Counted from the stretch's first letter, positions 26,445 to 35,862 are shown. The stretch is DNA of 64,000 bases from Pseudoalteromonas luteoviolacea B = ATCC 29581 (GCA_000333235.1 CAPN01000054.1:124001-188000); one strand, 5' to 3'. Numbers and translations are program-made. Notes: generated from the letters alone by a model not told the origin.

Positions 26445-27473
26445 ATGAAAACACGCTTTACAGAACTTTTTGGCATCGAAAATCCTATTGTGTTACCAGG
26501 TATGAGTTGGATCTCAGTCCCTGAACTGGTTGCCGCGGTTTGTAATGCCGGTGGTCTTGGGATCTTAGCGACCGGCCCACTCAGCCAAACACAAACGCGT
26601 GCGGCCATTGCAAAAATCCGGAGCTTAACCGATAAACCCTTTGGTATCGGTGTCACATTAATGATGCCAGGAGCCAAAGAAAACGCCAAAATTGCGCTTG
26701 AAGAACAAGTACCTGTCATTAACTTTTCCCTTGGCAAGGGGGATTGGATTGTCCAAGCGGCAAAAGAGTACGGTGGTAAAGTCATCGCCACCGTAGTGAC
26801 AGAAAAGCACGCTCTCGCCGCCGAGCGCGCTGGCGTCGATGCTTTGCTTGTTACTGGCCATGAAGCCGCAGCTCATGGCGGCGAAGTAACCTCGTTATGT
26901 TTAGTACCAAACATCGTTGATTTAGTCTCGATACCTGTTATTGCCGCAGGTGGGTTTTCAGATGGTCGTGGTCTTGTCGCAGCGCTTGCATTGGGGGCCG
27001 ATGCCGTCGCTATGGGTTCTCGATTTGCTACGAGCAACGAAAGTCCTGTTCATAACAATGTTAAAAATGCCGTCGTCGAAAAGCGCGTTGCCGACACCAT
27101 CTACTCTAAAAACTTTGACGGTTTATATGCTCGTGTGATGAAAACGCCGATGGCGCAAAAAGTAACTCAAAAGCCCATGAATTTTTTCGTCGCTGTTTTA
27201 AAGTCGTTTAAAGCGGCCAAACTGGTCGATATGCCGCTTTGGAAGTTGCTTATTGGGCTTTTCGCTCAATTCGACAAAATTAAACTGCTGACTCTCTTTG
27301 GTGCTGCGACTGAAAAGCTCGAAGCGGCAACAATTCATGGCGATTTAGAAAACGGTGTGCAATTTATAGGGCAATCACAAGGTTTAATACGAAGCGTCGA
27401 TTCTGTCCAAGAGATTATGACAAAAATAATGGAAGATGCGAAAAAAGTAACAAATTCAATTAGTGAATACTGA
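26445..27473 (+). CDS. Nitronate monooxygenase family flavoprotein
   Basis: The protein is 342 residues from ATG 26445; an in-frame ATG at 26409 would add 12 residues atypical of the family. The TIM barrel begins KTRFTELFGIENPIVLPGM. Family features include GGLGILATGP, the catalytic-histidine loop TGHEAAAHGGE, and the FMN phosphate-binding VIAAGGFSDGRGLVAALALGAD cut here as two adjoining motifs (AAGGFSDGRG and ALGADAVAMGSRF). It would oxidise alkyl nitronates using FMN and O2. It is monocistronic and convergent with the next gene. Confidence 0.93.
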   Translation: MKTRFTELFGIENPIVLPGMSWISVPELVAAVCNAGGLGILATGPLSQTQTRAAIAKIRSLTDKPFGIGVTLMMPGAKENAKIALEEQVPVINFSLGKGDWIVQAAKEYGGKVIATVVTEKHALAAERAGVDALLVTGHEAAAHGGEVTSLCLVPNIVDLVSIPVIAAGGFSDGRGLVAALALGADAVAMGSRFATSNESPVHNNVKNAVVEKRVADTIYSKNFDGLYARVMKTPMAQKVTQKPMNFFVAVLKSFKAAKLVDMPLWKLLIGLFAQFDKIKLLTLFGAATEKLEAATIHGDLENGVQFIGQSQGLIRSVDSVQEIMTKIMEDAKKVTNSISEY

Positions 27474-27511
27474 AAACTCTAAAAAACACGTTAGGCCATT
27501 TTCTGCTTAGA

Positions 27512-27541
27512 TACCGCTACCTCATGCTAAAAGTAGCGGTA
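27512..27541. terminator. Bidirectional stem-loop between convergent genes
   Basis: The stem TACCGCTAC / GTAGCGGTA with a 12-base loop lies between two converging genes. It lacks a strong T run on either side, so terminator function is plausible but not certain. Confidence 0.6.
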
Positions 27542-27550
27542 GACCCTGTG

Positions 27551-28210
27551 TTATTGGTATAATTCTGCGTTATAATACAGCGGTTTCAGTCCACCACAAT
27601 TCGTGAATTTGAACGTTAATTCACTTTCAGGTGGTACTCTCGTAGACGTTCTAAATTTTTGTAAGCAAGCGCCGCGCATCTCTACGGCGATTAAATGAGT
27701 AAAGCTCGGCTTTTGTTGGATTTTATGAATATAGATACGCTCATTTTCTTTCATTTCAATAATGTCGTAGTCTTGCCATTGCGACGCTTCTTCAAGCGCT
27801 TTTAACTCACGGGCATACAGCTTTTCGGCAAAAACCATTTCTTTACGCTCGAACAGCATACTACCGCCTTGATCGGGATCGGCATCATAGACGTCGGCTA
27901 AAACGGTAACTTCTTCACCGCGTATTAAGCGCTCTATGTTGAAACGTTTTGTTTTAATCGTCAGCACATCCATATCTCTAACCATTGCTAAAAATGCCAC
28001 GTCCTTGTTGTCAATTTTATAAACAATCTGAACATCTCGAGGCTTTTCGTACGTGGCGAGAGACACTGCGAGAATACTAGAGCCATGGTTCACTAACACC
28101 ATAGTTTGCTCCCCTTCCCAAGCTGGATTGAGTGGTGGCGGCTCTGGCTTTTTTTCTTCCGCAAAAACAATACTCGATACTAAACCAACTAAAACAACAA
28201 TCCACTTCAT
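27551..28210 (-). CDS. Periplasmic protein of unknown function
   Basis: The 219-residue protein starts at ATG 28210 behind GAGTG. It has a signal peptide (MKWIVVLVGLVSSIVFAEE) and then a proline-rich stretch (KKPEPPPLNPAWEG). The mature part contains a conserved-looking strand-rich region (TMVLVNHGSSILAVSLATYE) and two cysteines (RGACLQKF, KFTNCGG) that could form a disulfide. I do not recognise a family. It follows the solute-binding protein gene by 90 bases on the same strand. Confidence 0.75.
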   Translation of the reverse strand: MKWIVVLVGLVSSIVFAEEKKPEPPPLNPAWEGEQTMVLVNHGSSILAVSLATYEKPRDVQIVYKIDNKDVAFLAMVRDMDVLTIKTKRFNIERLIRGEEVTVLADVYDADPDQGGSMLFERKEMVFAEKLYARELKALEEASQWQDYDIIEMKENERIYIHKIQQKPSFTHLIAVEMRGACLQKFRTSTRVPPESELTFKFTNCGGLKPLYYNAELYQ

Positions 28211-28300
28211 AAATCACTCATTTTCGAAAAAATATTAGTTAAGGTATAGCGCACTAAAAGGTTTGAAACAACTCTAAAGTCTTGCTGTGCTAGGGAGGTT

Positions 28301-29065
28301 TTACTTTCGTTCTAAAGAGAGATAATTTCTCGGCACACTTGTTGCGGCTTGATGAAACAGGGAATCAAGACTTCCATCGGCAAGCATGCTCTTTACCTGT
28401 TGGCAAAGCTGATTATGAAGATCGGCATGTTTGGTTTTCTTTGATACACCAAGAAAGCCTTGCGCTCCTGCAAACATAAATTCAGCTTTTTTAACCTTTT
28501 TCTGGAGGTTTTTCGCCACAATGACACTATCAGCAAACCGCTCTTCACTGACAAATGTATCAATTCGCTGCTTTAATAACATATCAACGAGGCTAGCTTC
28601 ATTCGCCATAGCAACTTTGTTCAGCGATTCATCTTTGTCAAATCGCTCATCATTGCTGTGTCCCATCGTAGTACCGATCAGCAGCTTTGCCAAATCATCA
28701 TAACGCTTCAACTTAATATTTTCTGTTCGCAACACATAGAATACTTTATTCGATTGATAATAATACGGCGTAACGAAATCGATGAATTGTTCACGTTCAG
28801 CGTTTTTTAGCATAGAAGAAACAACGTCAATTTCACCAAGCTCAATCATTCGCAAGCAGCGTTTCCAAGGGCATGATACTAACGTTAAATCGTAGCCTAA
28901 ACGTTCGCTCAACACAGAGAAAAGATCAATATCTAATCCACCAATAAAGTCATCTTCAACGATGGTGTATGGCGGCCAATGCGGCACCCCTAAAAGTAGA
29001 ACTGGCTTTTTTGCAAGTACAGTAAAACTTAACAATAGAGTAAAAATGAAAGCCAAGATCTTCAT
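28301..29065 (-). CDS. Extracellular solute-binding protein family 3
   Basis: The protein is 254 residues from ATG 29065 (a CTG at 29077 is also open). The signal peptide is KILAFIFTLLLSFTVLAKK. The SBP_bac_3 fold is shown by GVPHWPPYTIVEDDFIGGLD, IDLFSVLSERLGYDL, IDVVSSMLKNAEREQFIDFV and ADGSLDSLFHQ. Family members usually bind polar amino acids for ABC import, but no permease or ATPase gene adjoins, as is common for the many orphan members in Alteromonadales. It lies 111 bases downstream of the GAF kinase gene on the same strand. Confidence 0.9.
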   Translation of the reverse strand: MKILAFIFTLLLSFTVLAKKPVLLLGVPHWPPYTIVEDDFIGGLDIDLFSVLSERLGYDLTLVSCPWKRCLRMIELGEIDVVSSMLKNAEREQFIDFVTPYYYQSNKVFYVLRTENIKLKRYDDLAKLLIGTTMGHSNDERFDKDESLNKVAMANEASLVDMLLKQRIDTFVSEERFADSVIVAKNLQKKVKKAEFMFAGAQGFLGVSKKTKHADLHNQLCQQVKSMLADGSLDSLFHQAATSVPRNYLSLERK

Positions 29066-29176
29066 TGATAACAGCACAGATGAGATTAGAAAAGGACGCC
29101 CATTTTATCATCAATATCGGCGTTGTCGACTCCACCTAAATAAAGAAGGGATCTAAAACGATACTTTTCCTTTAAG

Positions 29177-30493
29177 TTAGCAAGGTAAATGTATTGCTAT
29201 ACTTGTTCCTTGATCTAAATTACTTTTTAATTGTAGGGTGCCACCTAGCGAATTTGTAACCAAATTATGGACTATGCTCATTCCTAAACCAATGCCTGTA
29301 GAGCGCGATGTGGTATAAAAAGGTTCAAAAACATTACTAAGCGTTTCAGCGTTCATTCCACTACCGTTGTCTTTAATCACCAGTAAAACGTGATTTCGTT
29401 CCAATGAAAGTCCAAGCGTTACCATTTTAGTCGTATTTGTATGATTTAAAAACGCATGCACCATGGCATTTTCGAGTATATTCGTCACTACTTGAGTAAG
29501 TTGTGCTGGATAGGTTGAGATTTGGCATTCGCTATCAATATTCATTGCCGTAATAAATTCAATATCATGTTGTTTAAACCATGGTTTGAAACTGGTGGAA
29601 ATAGAGTCAGCCCATTCAATTAAACGAATCACTGATTTTTTGTCATTGTAATAATCACTCGCCATCCGTTTAAAACCAGCGATCAAGTCACTCGTTCGCG
29701 TTAAATTAAAATGCAAAGTATGTTGCGCTTGCTCTAAATTCTCTAAAAACACTTGCATATCGCTGCGCGTGAGGCGTCCATTATTCGACTTTGTTTTAAA
29801 CCCTTCGATCACGGACTCCATTGTGCTAGACGCCAGTACAGAAACCCCTAATGGAGTATTCACCTCATGGGCGACCCCTGCAACTAAACGCCCTAGCGAA
29901 GCCATTTTTTCTTTTTGAATAAGTTGTTTTTGGGAGTTTTTTAATTGCTCTATGGTGGATTCAAGTTCCTCCGTTCGCTGCTCAACAGCATACTCTAGAC
30001 TGTCATTGAGTGCCTTTAAGGACTGTTCCTTCTCATCACGTTCTATTTCGGCTGCAATTCGCCCCGAAAACAATTCAAACAAAGCCGCAATGTCTTCTGG
30101 GTTTTCGATTTTACACTGATAAAGCGCAACCACTAAACCAAAGACTTGCCCATTTGCTTGATGTAAAGGAGCACCAACATAACCTTCAACCCCCATGTCT
30201 ACAAGCAATTTATCATCGGGATACAAAGTACAAATTTTCTCGGGATATATACACGTGTCATCATTTGATACATCCGCGCAAGGCGTATAATCTAAACTGT
30301 ATTCAAAGTTTTCGGCATACTGCCCCTTGCTAACCAAAGATAGCGTCTTAGAAGTATTTTCAGCTGAGTTTAAGCGTGCTATGAAAGTAAAATCTGCGTG
30401 AATGGCATGATGTAGCTGCATCGTAATCGTGTCTAAAAAGCCTTTCCCATAAGAGGATTTTAATGCCGTAATTATTTCTTTTATGTCGAACAT
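29177..30493 (-). CDS. Soluble GAF-domain sensor histidine kinase
   Basis: The 438-residue kinase has no membrane helix. An N-terminal GAF domain at about 15-165 contains DDTCIYPEKICTLYPDDKLL and GYVGAPLHQANGQVFGLVVA. A coiled coil leads to the phosphotransfer motif KMASLGRLVAGVAHEVNTPLG and the ATPase boxes (VTNILENAMVHAF, IKDNGSGMNAE, STGIGLGMSIVHNLV). It belongs to the PAS/GAF kinase group with the HEVNTPLG box. No response regulator is adjacent on its 3' side; the OmpR-type pair upstream is probably a separate system. Confidence 0.92.
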   Translation of the reverse strand: MFDIKEIITALKSSYGKGFLDTITMQLHHAIHADFTFIARLNSAENTSKTLSLVSKGQYAENFEYSLDYTPCADVSNDDTCIYPEKICTLYPDDKLLVDMGVEGYVGAPLHQANGQVFGLVVALYQCKIENPEDIAALFELFSGRIAAEIERDEKEQSLKALNDSLEYAVEQRTEELESTIEQLKNSQKQLIQKEKMASLGRLVAGVAHEVNTPLGVSVLASSTMESVIEGFKTKSNNGRLTRSDMQVFLENLEQAQHTLHFNLTRTSDLIAGFKRMASDYYNDKKSVIRLIEWADSISTSFKPWFKQHDIEFITAMNIDSECQISTYPAQLTQVVTNILENAMVHAFLNHTNTTKMVTLGLSLERNHVLLVIKDNGSGMNAETLSNVFEPFYTTSRSTGIGLGMSIVHNLVTNSLGGTLQLKSNLDQGTSIAIHLPC

Positions 30494-30593
30494 GCTACCA
30501 GTCCTGATTTGGCTAAGTATTTTTCAGCTCGTGTATTGTAGGTTTAGGTAATCCTTGCAGGTTGTGCAAGTTTGACACCCAACTAAATCACAA

Positions 30594-31757
30594 CTATTTG
30601 CGCTTCGCGAAATTGAACATTAATGTAAACTGGCTTCCACTCGTTATTACATCAATATCGCCGCCGGCTTTAGCGGCCACCGCTCGTAAAATGAACAGCC
30701 CAACACCGGTTCCTTCAACGTCAGTTTCTCGCCGATTCTTTTTGCTATTGGTAAAAGTCAAACACTGTCTGCTCAAACCTATTGTGAGTTCGCCTTGTCC
30801 ATACTTGCGGTAATTTGTCGTAATTTGCGATAACGCGAGTTGAAGGTGTTCAAGGCTTAACGCTATTGGCAATGACTCTACTGAACAAGTAAATTGAATG
30901 GGCAATGATTGCGTTTCTATCCAGCTTTGAACAACACACACCAAATCATTTGTAGGTTGTAAAGCGGATTTTTCTGGACTCCACAACGTTAAAATTGCAT
31001 TGCTCAGCTTCATCATATCTTGTTGAGTGAATTGAATTCTATCGATTATGTTCAGCGCAGCTAAGCTTAAATTGTCCATTTGGGAAAACGCGGCTAAATG
31101 ATTACCAAGCAAACTCAACGGATGACGAATTTCGTGACTTAAAAACTGCGAGAACGCTTTTTCTCGTTCAAGCACAGCATGTTCTTTAGCTCGGGCGTCT
31201 AGTATCTTATTTTGTGCTAGCGTCAATTCGTCAAATACAACATCATGCCTCGCTGTCGCGTATTCCACGTTCTCGGTAAAATTTCTCAACTGACGTTTAA
31301 TATGACCTAGTTGCCAACCAAACCAGACTAAAATACACACGATCCCCAGCAAAAAAAGACTGAATAAGATTGGCCGAATATCGTGTGAAGCTGTTTTTTC
31401 GAACTGATGCACCACAAACACCTCGTTTCCTTGTTCGGTGTAATTGAGTAAATAAACATCATATTCTGGCAGCTCTACAAAATGCACCACGTTGTGCTCT
31501 GGATAGGTATCAAATAGGTGCTGTTGTTGTTGATTTAGAGCAGACTTCGTTGCTACCACCGAGCGGAACTGCGTCTTTTTTTCGATTGGCTCTGCGAGAA
31601 ACTCAAATGCATCCTCAAACAAATAGTATTCTGCCGTATCATCTAATGCTGACCAATAGTAAAACAAAGCCATTGAGGCAAGTAACAGAGAAAACAACGC
31701 GAATGGTATAAACAAACGAGTCGCAAGATAATGCTGAAGAGAATTTGATTTAATCAT
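30594..31757 (-). CDS. Sensor histidine kinase of an OmpR-type two-component system
   Basis: The protein is 387 residues from ATG 31757, overlapping the 3' end of the response regulator gene by 8 bases. Two membrane helices (FIPFALFSLLLASMALFYY near the N terminus and ILFSLFLLGIVCILVWFGW) flank a periplasmic sensor of about 100 residues. The phospho-acceptor motif is FSQFLSHEIRHPLSLLGNH, and the ATPase part ends with EGTGVGLFILRAVAAKAGG. The signal is unknown. Confidence 0.93.
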   Translation of the reverse strand: MIKSNSLQHYLATRLFIPFALFSLLLASMALFYYWSALDDTAEYYLFEDAFEFLAEPIEKKTQFRSVVATKSALNQQQQHLFDTYPEHNVVHFVELPEYDVYLLNYTEQGNEVFVVHQFEKTASHDIRPILFSLFLLGIVCILVWFGWQLGHIKRQLRNFTENVEYATARHDVVFDELTLAQNKILDARAKEHAVLEREKAFSQFLSHEIRHPLSLLGNHLAAFSQMDNLSLAALNIIDRIQFTQQDMMKLSNAILTLWSPEKSALQPTNDLVCVVQSWIETQSLPIQFTCSVESLPIALSLEHLQLALSQITTNYRKYGQGELTIGLSRQCLTFTNSKKNRRETDVEGTGVGLFILRAVAAKAGGDIDVITSGSQFTLMFNFAKRK

Positions 31758-32415
31758 GCAGTGCAATACCTAATCCACGAATTGTATGTACGAGCTCTTG
31801 CTCACCATCATAGGTTAGGTTTCGCCGCAAACGGGTGACTAGTGTTTTATACATATCATTGGTAAAATCCGAATCAGGCCAAATAGTTTGCACGATTTGA
31901 TGTTTGTCAACCGGTGCAGGTGAGTGATCCATAAGTAGTTCTAATAATTGCCATTGCTGTGGTGATAATGTGATCGGTCGCGATGCTCGAAAAGCACATC
32001 GCAAAGACAAGTCTACACATAAACTATCAAGCTTAAATTCATTGCCTATCAGTTTACGCTGCTTTCGCCCGAGAATTTTAATTCGCATGGCAAGTTCAGC
32101 CAGTTCGAAAGGCTTCGTTAAATAATCAAGCGCACCGAGTTCAAACGCTTTTAGCTTATTATCAAGGTCATTTTGCGCCGTTAAGAACAGCAGCGGACAG
32201 GTCGTATGAGTGCTCGCAAAGTGTTTTGCCAAATCGAAACCATTACCATCGGGCAAACCAAGATCTAGCACGATAGCATCATAGTATTGACGCGCCGATA
32301 TCGTAATTGCGGCTGAAACCGTACTCGCGTAATCCACTTCTATCCCTTCATTTGCTAAAAAGTCGATCGTTGTGGCCGCTAATTGGCGATTATCTTCAAC
32401 TAATAAAATAATCAT
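31750..32415 (-). CDS. OmpR/PhoB-type response regulator
   Basis: The protein is 221 residues: receiver with LVEDNRQLA and the phospho-acceptor Asp in AIVLDLGLPDGNG, conserved TAQND and YLTKPFELAEL, then a winged-helix DNA-binding domain (SPQQWQLLELLMDHSP, TLVTRLRRNL, TIRGLGIAL). It is co-translated with the downstream kinase. The gene is divergent from the amidohydrolase lipoprotein, a candidate target. Confidence 0.94.
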   Translation of the reverse strand: MIILLVEDNRQLAATTIDFLANEGIEVDYASTVSAAITISARQYYDAIVLDLGLPDGNGFDLAKHFASTHTTCPLLFLTAQNDLDNKLKAFELGALDYLTKPFELAELAMRIKILGRKQRKLIGNEFKLDSLCVDLSLRCAFRASRPITLSPQQWQLLELLMDHSPAPVDKHQIVQTIWPDSDFTNDMYKTLVTRLRRNLTYDGEQELVHTIRGLGIALHD

Positions 32416-32586
32416 ATGTCTAAGTTACCAAAAGATGCGTGTTCTGCGTTTATTTAGAGCCTAACCCAAAAGCCGGTATTTTAGCGACTTTTCAACTAAA
32501 CTTAATGCTACTCGTTACCTTGTCGTTACCTTCACTTTGCTAACTTTGTTGCCGGTTAGATTAAGCAAAATCGTAGAGAAGCAATC

Positions 32587-34281
32587 ATGAAAAGAGGTAC
32601 CAAAATGACACCACTGGCATTAACGTTAAGCTGCGCACTGTCTGCATGCGGAGCTGAGACACAGTTAGATGCGAAACACGTTTCAACTACAGTAGCTGAC
32701 TTAGTCATTCACCATGCACAAGTCTATACCGTAAATGAAAAACAGCCATGGGCCGACAGCATTGCAATTAAAGACGGTAAAATTATTTACGTTGGTAGCG
32801 ATGACAACATTACTGCCTTCATAGGGTCGCACACTGACGTTCGAAACCTTCAAGGCAAAATGGTGCTACCAGGACTCCATGATGTACATATTCATCCATT
32901 GGAATCGGCTTCTGACGCAACTCACTTTACCGTGCCCGAATACGCGACAATTGTCGAATATCAAGATCAACTGATTAACGCGGCTGCAAAACACCCTAGT
33001 GCGAAATGGCTTATTGGTTATGGGCATAATATTGATGGACTCCTAACTCTTGGCATGTCACCACGGGAACTCTTAGATGAAGTTATCAGCGATAAACCAG
33101 TGATTATTATGGAGCAAACCTCGCATTCAATGTGGGTCAATTCCAGAGCGTTAGAACTTGCAAACTTGCATGCTGAAAGCCGCGATCCCATTGGGGGAGC
33201 ACTTGGGAGAACAGCGCAAGGTGAACTGGATGGCATTCTCTACGACAATGCTGGAAACGGTGTGATGGACATTGCTATGTTAGCCATAGGCAACGAGAGT
33301 GAACGAAATTATCAGGGATTTGTCGATTATACTCAGCCTGAGCTTCTCAAACACGGTGTCACCTCCATCAGTGATGCCAGAGTATACTGGCAACGAGGTC
33401 AATTGGAGACATGGCAACAATTGGCTAAAAATGATGCCTTATCTATTCGGGTTAGCTTAGGTTTGTGGGCCTACCCAGAAGCCAGTGATGAAACCCAAAT
33501 TGCTCAGTTGAAATCTCTGTACCAAATCAATCAACACCCGATGCTAAAAGTAGATCAAATCAAAATCTACATGGATGGTATTTTAGTCAATACCACGGCC
33601 GCACTTAAAGCGCCTTACAAAACCAGTTGGCTCGAACTTGAAGGCGATAAAGGGCTAAATTATTTTACTCAAGCGCGTTTAGAAAAATACCTTAAAGCAC
33701 TTGAACCAGTCGGGTTTGATTTTAATATACACGGCATTGGCGACAGAGGGATCCACGAAGCGCTGAATGCCATAGAACACGTATCTAGTAAGCAACATCG
33801 TCATCGTATTACCCATGTAGAAGTCGTTGATCCAAAAGATTACAATCGCTTTGCTAAATTGGGGGTGATCGCCGATGCACAAGTTGCCGGAGACTTCACT
33901 GATCCAAGCCATTGGCCTGAAATGACTCCGTTACTTGGTGATGAACGTGCCAATGATTTAGTCCCGATAAAAAATTTACTCGATAATGGCGCTACGCTTA
34001 CACTGAGTAGCGATTGGAATGTGAGTACCTTAAACCCTTTTATTGGGATCGCCAATGCGATAAGTCGAGCGCCTCAAGCCATTAGTTTAGAAGAAGCAAT
34101 TCGTGCCTATACGCTGAATGGAGCTTATGCCATGCGTCAAGAAACACAAGTAGGTTCACTCGAAGTGGGAAAAGCCGCTGACTTCATTATTCTCGATAAA
34201 AATTTGTTCGATTTAACCCCCGCTCAAATCCGCACACTAAAGGTGAATGCCACATTTGTTGCAGGTGAGCAGGTATACTAG
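32587..34281 (+). CDS. Amidohydrolase family lipoprotein, YtcJ-like
   Basis: This 564-residue protein starts at ATG 32587 and has a lipoprotein signal with lipobox LSAC near residue 21, so it is probably lipid-anchored. The amidohydrolase features of the YtcJ/exoenzyme group are clear: the metal-binding HxH in GLHDVHIHP, MEQTSHSMWVNSRALELANL, FNIHGIGDRGIHEALNAIE, the HRITHVEV histidine, and LSSDWNVSTLNPF near the end. It would hydrolyse an amide or similar bond outside the cytoplasmic membrane; the substrate is not known. It is divergent from the OmpR-type two-component system. Confidence 0.91.
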   Translation: MKRGTKMTPLALTLSCALSACGAETQLDAKHVSTTVADLVIHHAQVYTVNEKQPWADSIAIKDGKIIYVGSDDNITAFIGSHTDVRNLQGKMVLPGLHDVHIHPLESASDATHFTVPEYATIVEYQDQLINAAAKHPSAKWLIGYGHNIDGLLTLGMSPRELLDEVISDKPVIIMEQTSHSMWVNSRALELANLHAESRDPIGGALGRTAQGELDGILYDNAGNGVMDIAMLAIGNESERNYQGFVDYTQPELLKHGVTSISDARVYWQRGQLETWQQLAKNDALSIRVSLGLWAYPEASDETQIAQLKSLYQINQHPMLKVDQIKIYMDGILVNTTAALKAPYKTSWLELEGDKGLNYFTQARLEKYLKALEPVGFDFNIHGIGDRGIHEALNAIEHVSSKQHRHRITHVEVVDPKDYNRFAKLGVIADAQVAGDFTDPSHWPEMTPLLGDERANDLVPIKNLLDNGATLTLSSDWNVSTLNPFIGIANAISRAPQAISLEEAIRAYTLNGAYAMRQETQVGSLEVGKAADFIILDKNLFDLTPAQIRTLKVNATFVAGEQVY

Positions 34282-34295
34282 CGCATAATCGCGAT

Positions 34296-34328
34296 GCTAG
34301 AAGGCAATGATGCTGTCTTCTAGCGATT
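34296..34328. terminator. Bidirectional terminator between amidohydrolase and sodA
   Basis: The stem GCTAGAAG / CTTCTAGC with a 13-base loop is followed by GATTTT on the plus strand. It lies between converging stop codons. Confidence 0.7.
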
Positions 34329-34329
34329 T

Positions 34330-34938
34330 TCACATAACGGCTAAGTAACGACGCTCGACTTCTTGCCAATCAATAACATTGAAAAACGCATTAATGTATT
34401 CTGGACGTCGGTTTTGATATTTCAAATAATACGCGTGCTCCCACACATCCAGACCTAAAATTGGAGTAAGTTGTTGCATCAGTGGGCTATCTTGGTTTGC
34501 CGTGCTAGTCACACTCAATTTGCCGTTAGTATCTATCACAAGCCAAGCCCAACCGCTGCCAAATCGAGATAAAGCCGCTTTCACAAATAACTCACGAAAC
34601 GCCTCAAAAGAACCAAAGGCATGCTGAATTTCGTCAGCTAAAGGCCCTATATTTAAATGGCCGCCGTGTGCTGACATCACTGTCCAAAATAAACTGTGAT
34701 TATGATGGCCACCAACGTGATCACGCACAGCTGCTTGCACATTCGTTGGCAAGGTATGAATGTTTTTTAATAACCACTCATCAGAGGCATCATCGTATGG
34801 TGTCCCCAATAGGGCATCGTTCGCTTTATTCACATAAGTTTGATGATGCAAGGTGTAATGGATCTCCATTGTTTTGGCATCAAGGTGAGGTTCCAACGCA
34901 TCATAACTATAATTAAGCTCCGGCAATACAAATGCCAT
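34330..34938 (-). CDS. sodA: Manganese-type superoxide dismutase
   Basis: The 202-residue protein starts at ATG 34938 behind AAGGAG. Metal ligands are His27, His81, Asp164 and His168 (GGHHNHSLFW and GLDVWEHAYY). TANQDSPLM with YLKYQNRRPEYINAFFNVID matches the Mn-dependent SodA subgroup, not the Fe-type SodB. It converts superoxide to H2O2 and O2 in the cytoplasm. It is the second gene, 32 bases after an unknown 169-residue protein, and the pair is preceded by a Fur-type site, so expression probably rises when iron is scarce and an Fe-SOD cannot be loaded. Confidence 0.95.
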   Translation of the reverse strand: MAFVLPELNYSYDALEPHLDAKTMEIHYTLHHQTYVNKANDALLGTPYDDASDEWLLKNIHTLPTNVQAAVRDHVGGHHNHSLFWTVMSAHGGHLNIGPLADEIQHAFGSFEAFRELFVKAALSRFGSGWAWLVIDTNGKLSVTSTANQDSPLMQQLTPILGLDVWEHAYYLKYQNRRPEYINAFFNVIDWQEVERRYLAVM

Positions 34939-34970
34939 AATATTACTCCTTTAAAATAACCCGATTAAAA

Positions 34971-35480
34971 TTAATGTATTGATTGACCTTCAAAAGGCGC
35001 TATTTGCATGGCGTGATTTATTTTAGCGATAAGCTCAGGACGATGGGCAAACCGCTGCGCAAACGAATAGGTTTGTTGTTTCAGCGCAGAAATATGCTCA
35101 CATAAACAATACCCATCTTCACTAGTTTGCTGCTGTGCCAATCCAAACGCACAAGCATTAAGCTGTAAATGCCCTTCGACCAATACGTCACAGGCAGTTT
35201 CTGCGTCATTTTGTGCGATGCTGCAATCAACCATATTTAAGTAAGACACCATCAAAGCCGGGACATACTGATCGGCAATCCAATTCAGTGGTAATTTGTT
35301 TTCACCAAATGAGTTCACATTGAAGATACGACTTTGAATGAGTAATAATTGAGAAAGGCTTGAAAGATAGCGTCGATTAGCCGCAAAAAATTGGCCATGT
35401 TCAAATGCAAAATTTCCCGCGACGATGTCTTGTTGCCACGCCAGCATGGCTTCTTTGATTTGTTCGTGTTTGATTATCAC
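34971..35480 (-). CDS. Protein of unknown function in a sodA operon (orfX-like)
   Basis: Read from GTG 35480, which has AAGG 6-7 bases upstream; a TTG at 35495 is the longer alternative. The 169-residue product is mostly helical, without signal peptide. It has FANFAFEHGQFFAANRRY-like content (NFAFEHGQFFAANRRYLSSL) and two cysteines close together (GYCLCEHISAL). In Pseudomonas an unnamed orfX precedes sodA in the Fur-controlled fagA-fumC-orfX-sodA operon; the same position and similar size suggest this is its counterpart, but I have not confirmed homology. Confidence 0.78.
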   Translation of the reverse strand: MIIKHEQIKEAMLAWQQDIVAGNFAFEHGQFFAANRRYLSSLSQLLLIQSRIFNVNSFGENKLPLNWIADQYVPALMVSYLNMVDCSIAQNDAETACDVLVEGHLQLNACAFGLAQQQTSEDGYCLCEHISALKQQTYSFAQRFAHRPELIAKINHAMQIAPFEGQSIH

Positions 35481-35499
35481 TGTAATACCTTGCAAGTAC

Positions 35500-35518
35500 C
35501 GTAATGCGAATCATTATC
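35500..35518 (-). promoter_or_regulatory. Fur box upstream of orfX-sodA
   Basis: The 19 bases ending AATCATTATC match the GATAATGATAATCATTATC consensus at 15 of 19 positions. The site is 20 bases upstream of the proposed GTG start, where bound Fur would block transcription. Confidence 0.75.
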
Positions 35519-35635
35519 GTTACTTATTTTTGGATTGCAAGTGTTTTATGCGAAGATACTGATTACACTACGCGGATTATCACCCCCCTGCTTCTTTAAT
35601 CGCTTTCACTAAACCTTAGCCATTCTCAATAACCA

Positions 35636-35660
35636 CCAATGGGGTCAGAGTGAATTGGTC
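35636..35660. repeat. REP-like GGGGTCAGAGT element, copy 1
   Basis: CCAATGGGGTCAGAGT followed by GAATTGGTC is repeated with one to two differences at 48879-48903. CCAAT and ATTGG at the two ends are inverted. Motifs of this kind flank RAYT/IS200-like transposase genes in many gammaproteobacteria (recollection), but no transposase is present here. Confidence 0.7.
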
Positions 35661-35755
35661 AAATTAATACAGAAACGTCATTGAATACGGTCGAAATTTG
35701 CATGTCGACAAAGATAGATCTTTCGTTTTGTTCCAAAAGTCATTTAGAGCCGGCA

Positions 35756-35781
35756 TTAAAAACGCGAGGCGTTAGCCTCGC
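35756..35781 (-). terminator. Terminator of the MlaC-family gene
   Basis: On the minus strand the stem GCGAGGC / GCCTCGC with a TAAC loop is followed by GTTTTT. It lies 80 bases after the stop codon of the MlaC-family gene. Confidence 0.85.
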
Positions 35782-35862
35782 TCAAAAAGGGGGAAGTGGG
35801 ACTCATCCAAACTTCTTTTTCATCACTTAAACTAATGCAATGATTTGGGGGATATTGGGTAA

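Larger units (their letters stand above)
35481..35862. other. Intergenic region with Fur box, GGGGTCAGAGT repeat and terminator
   Basis: This 380-base spacer upstream of orfX-sodA holds the Fur box (35500-35518), one copy of the CCAATGGGGTCAGAGT repeat (35636-35660) and the terminator of the mlaC-family gene (35756-35781). No ORF is supported. Confidence 0.6.
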
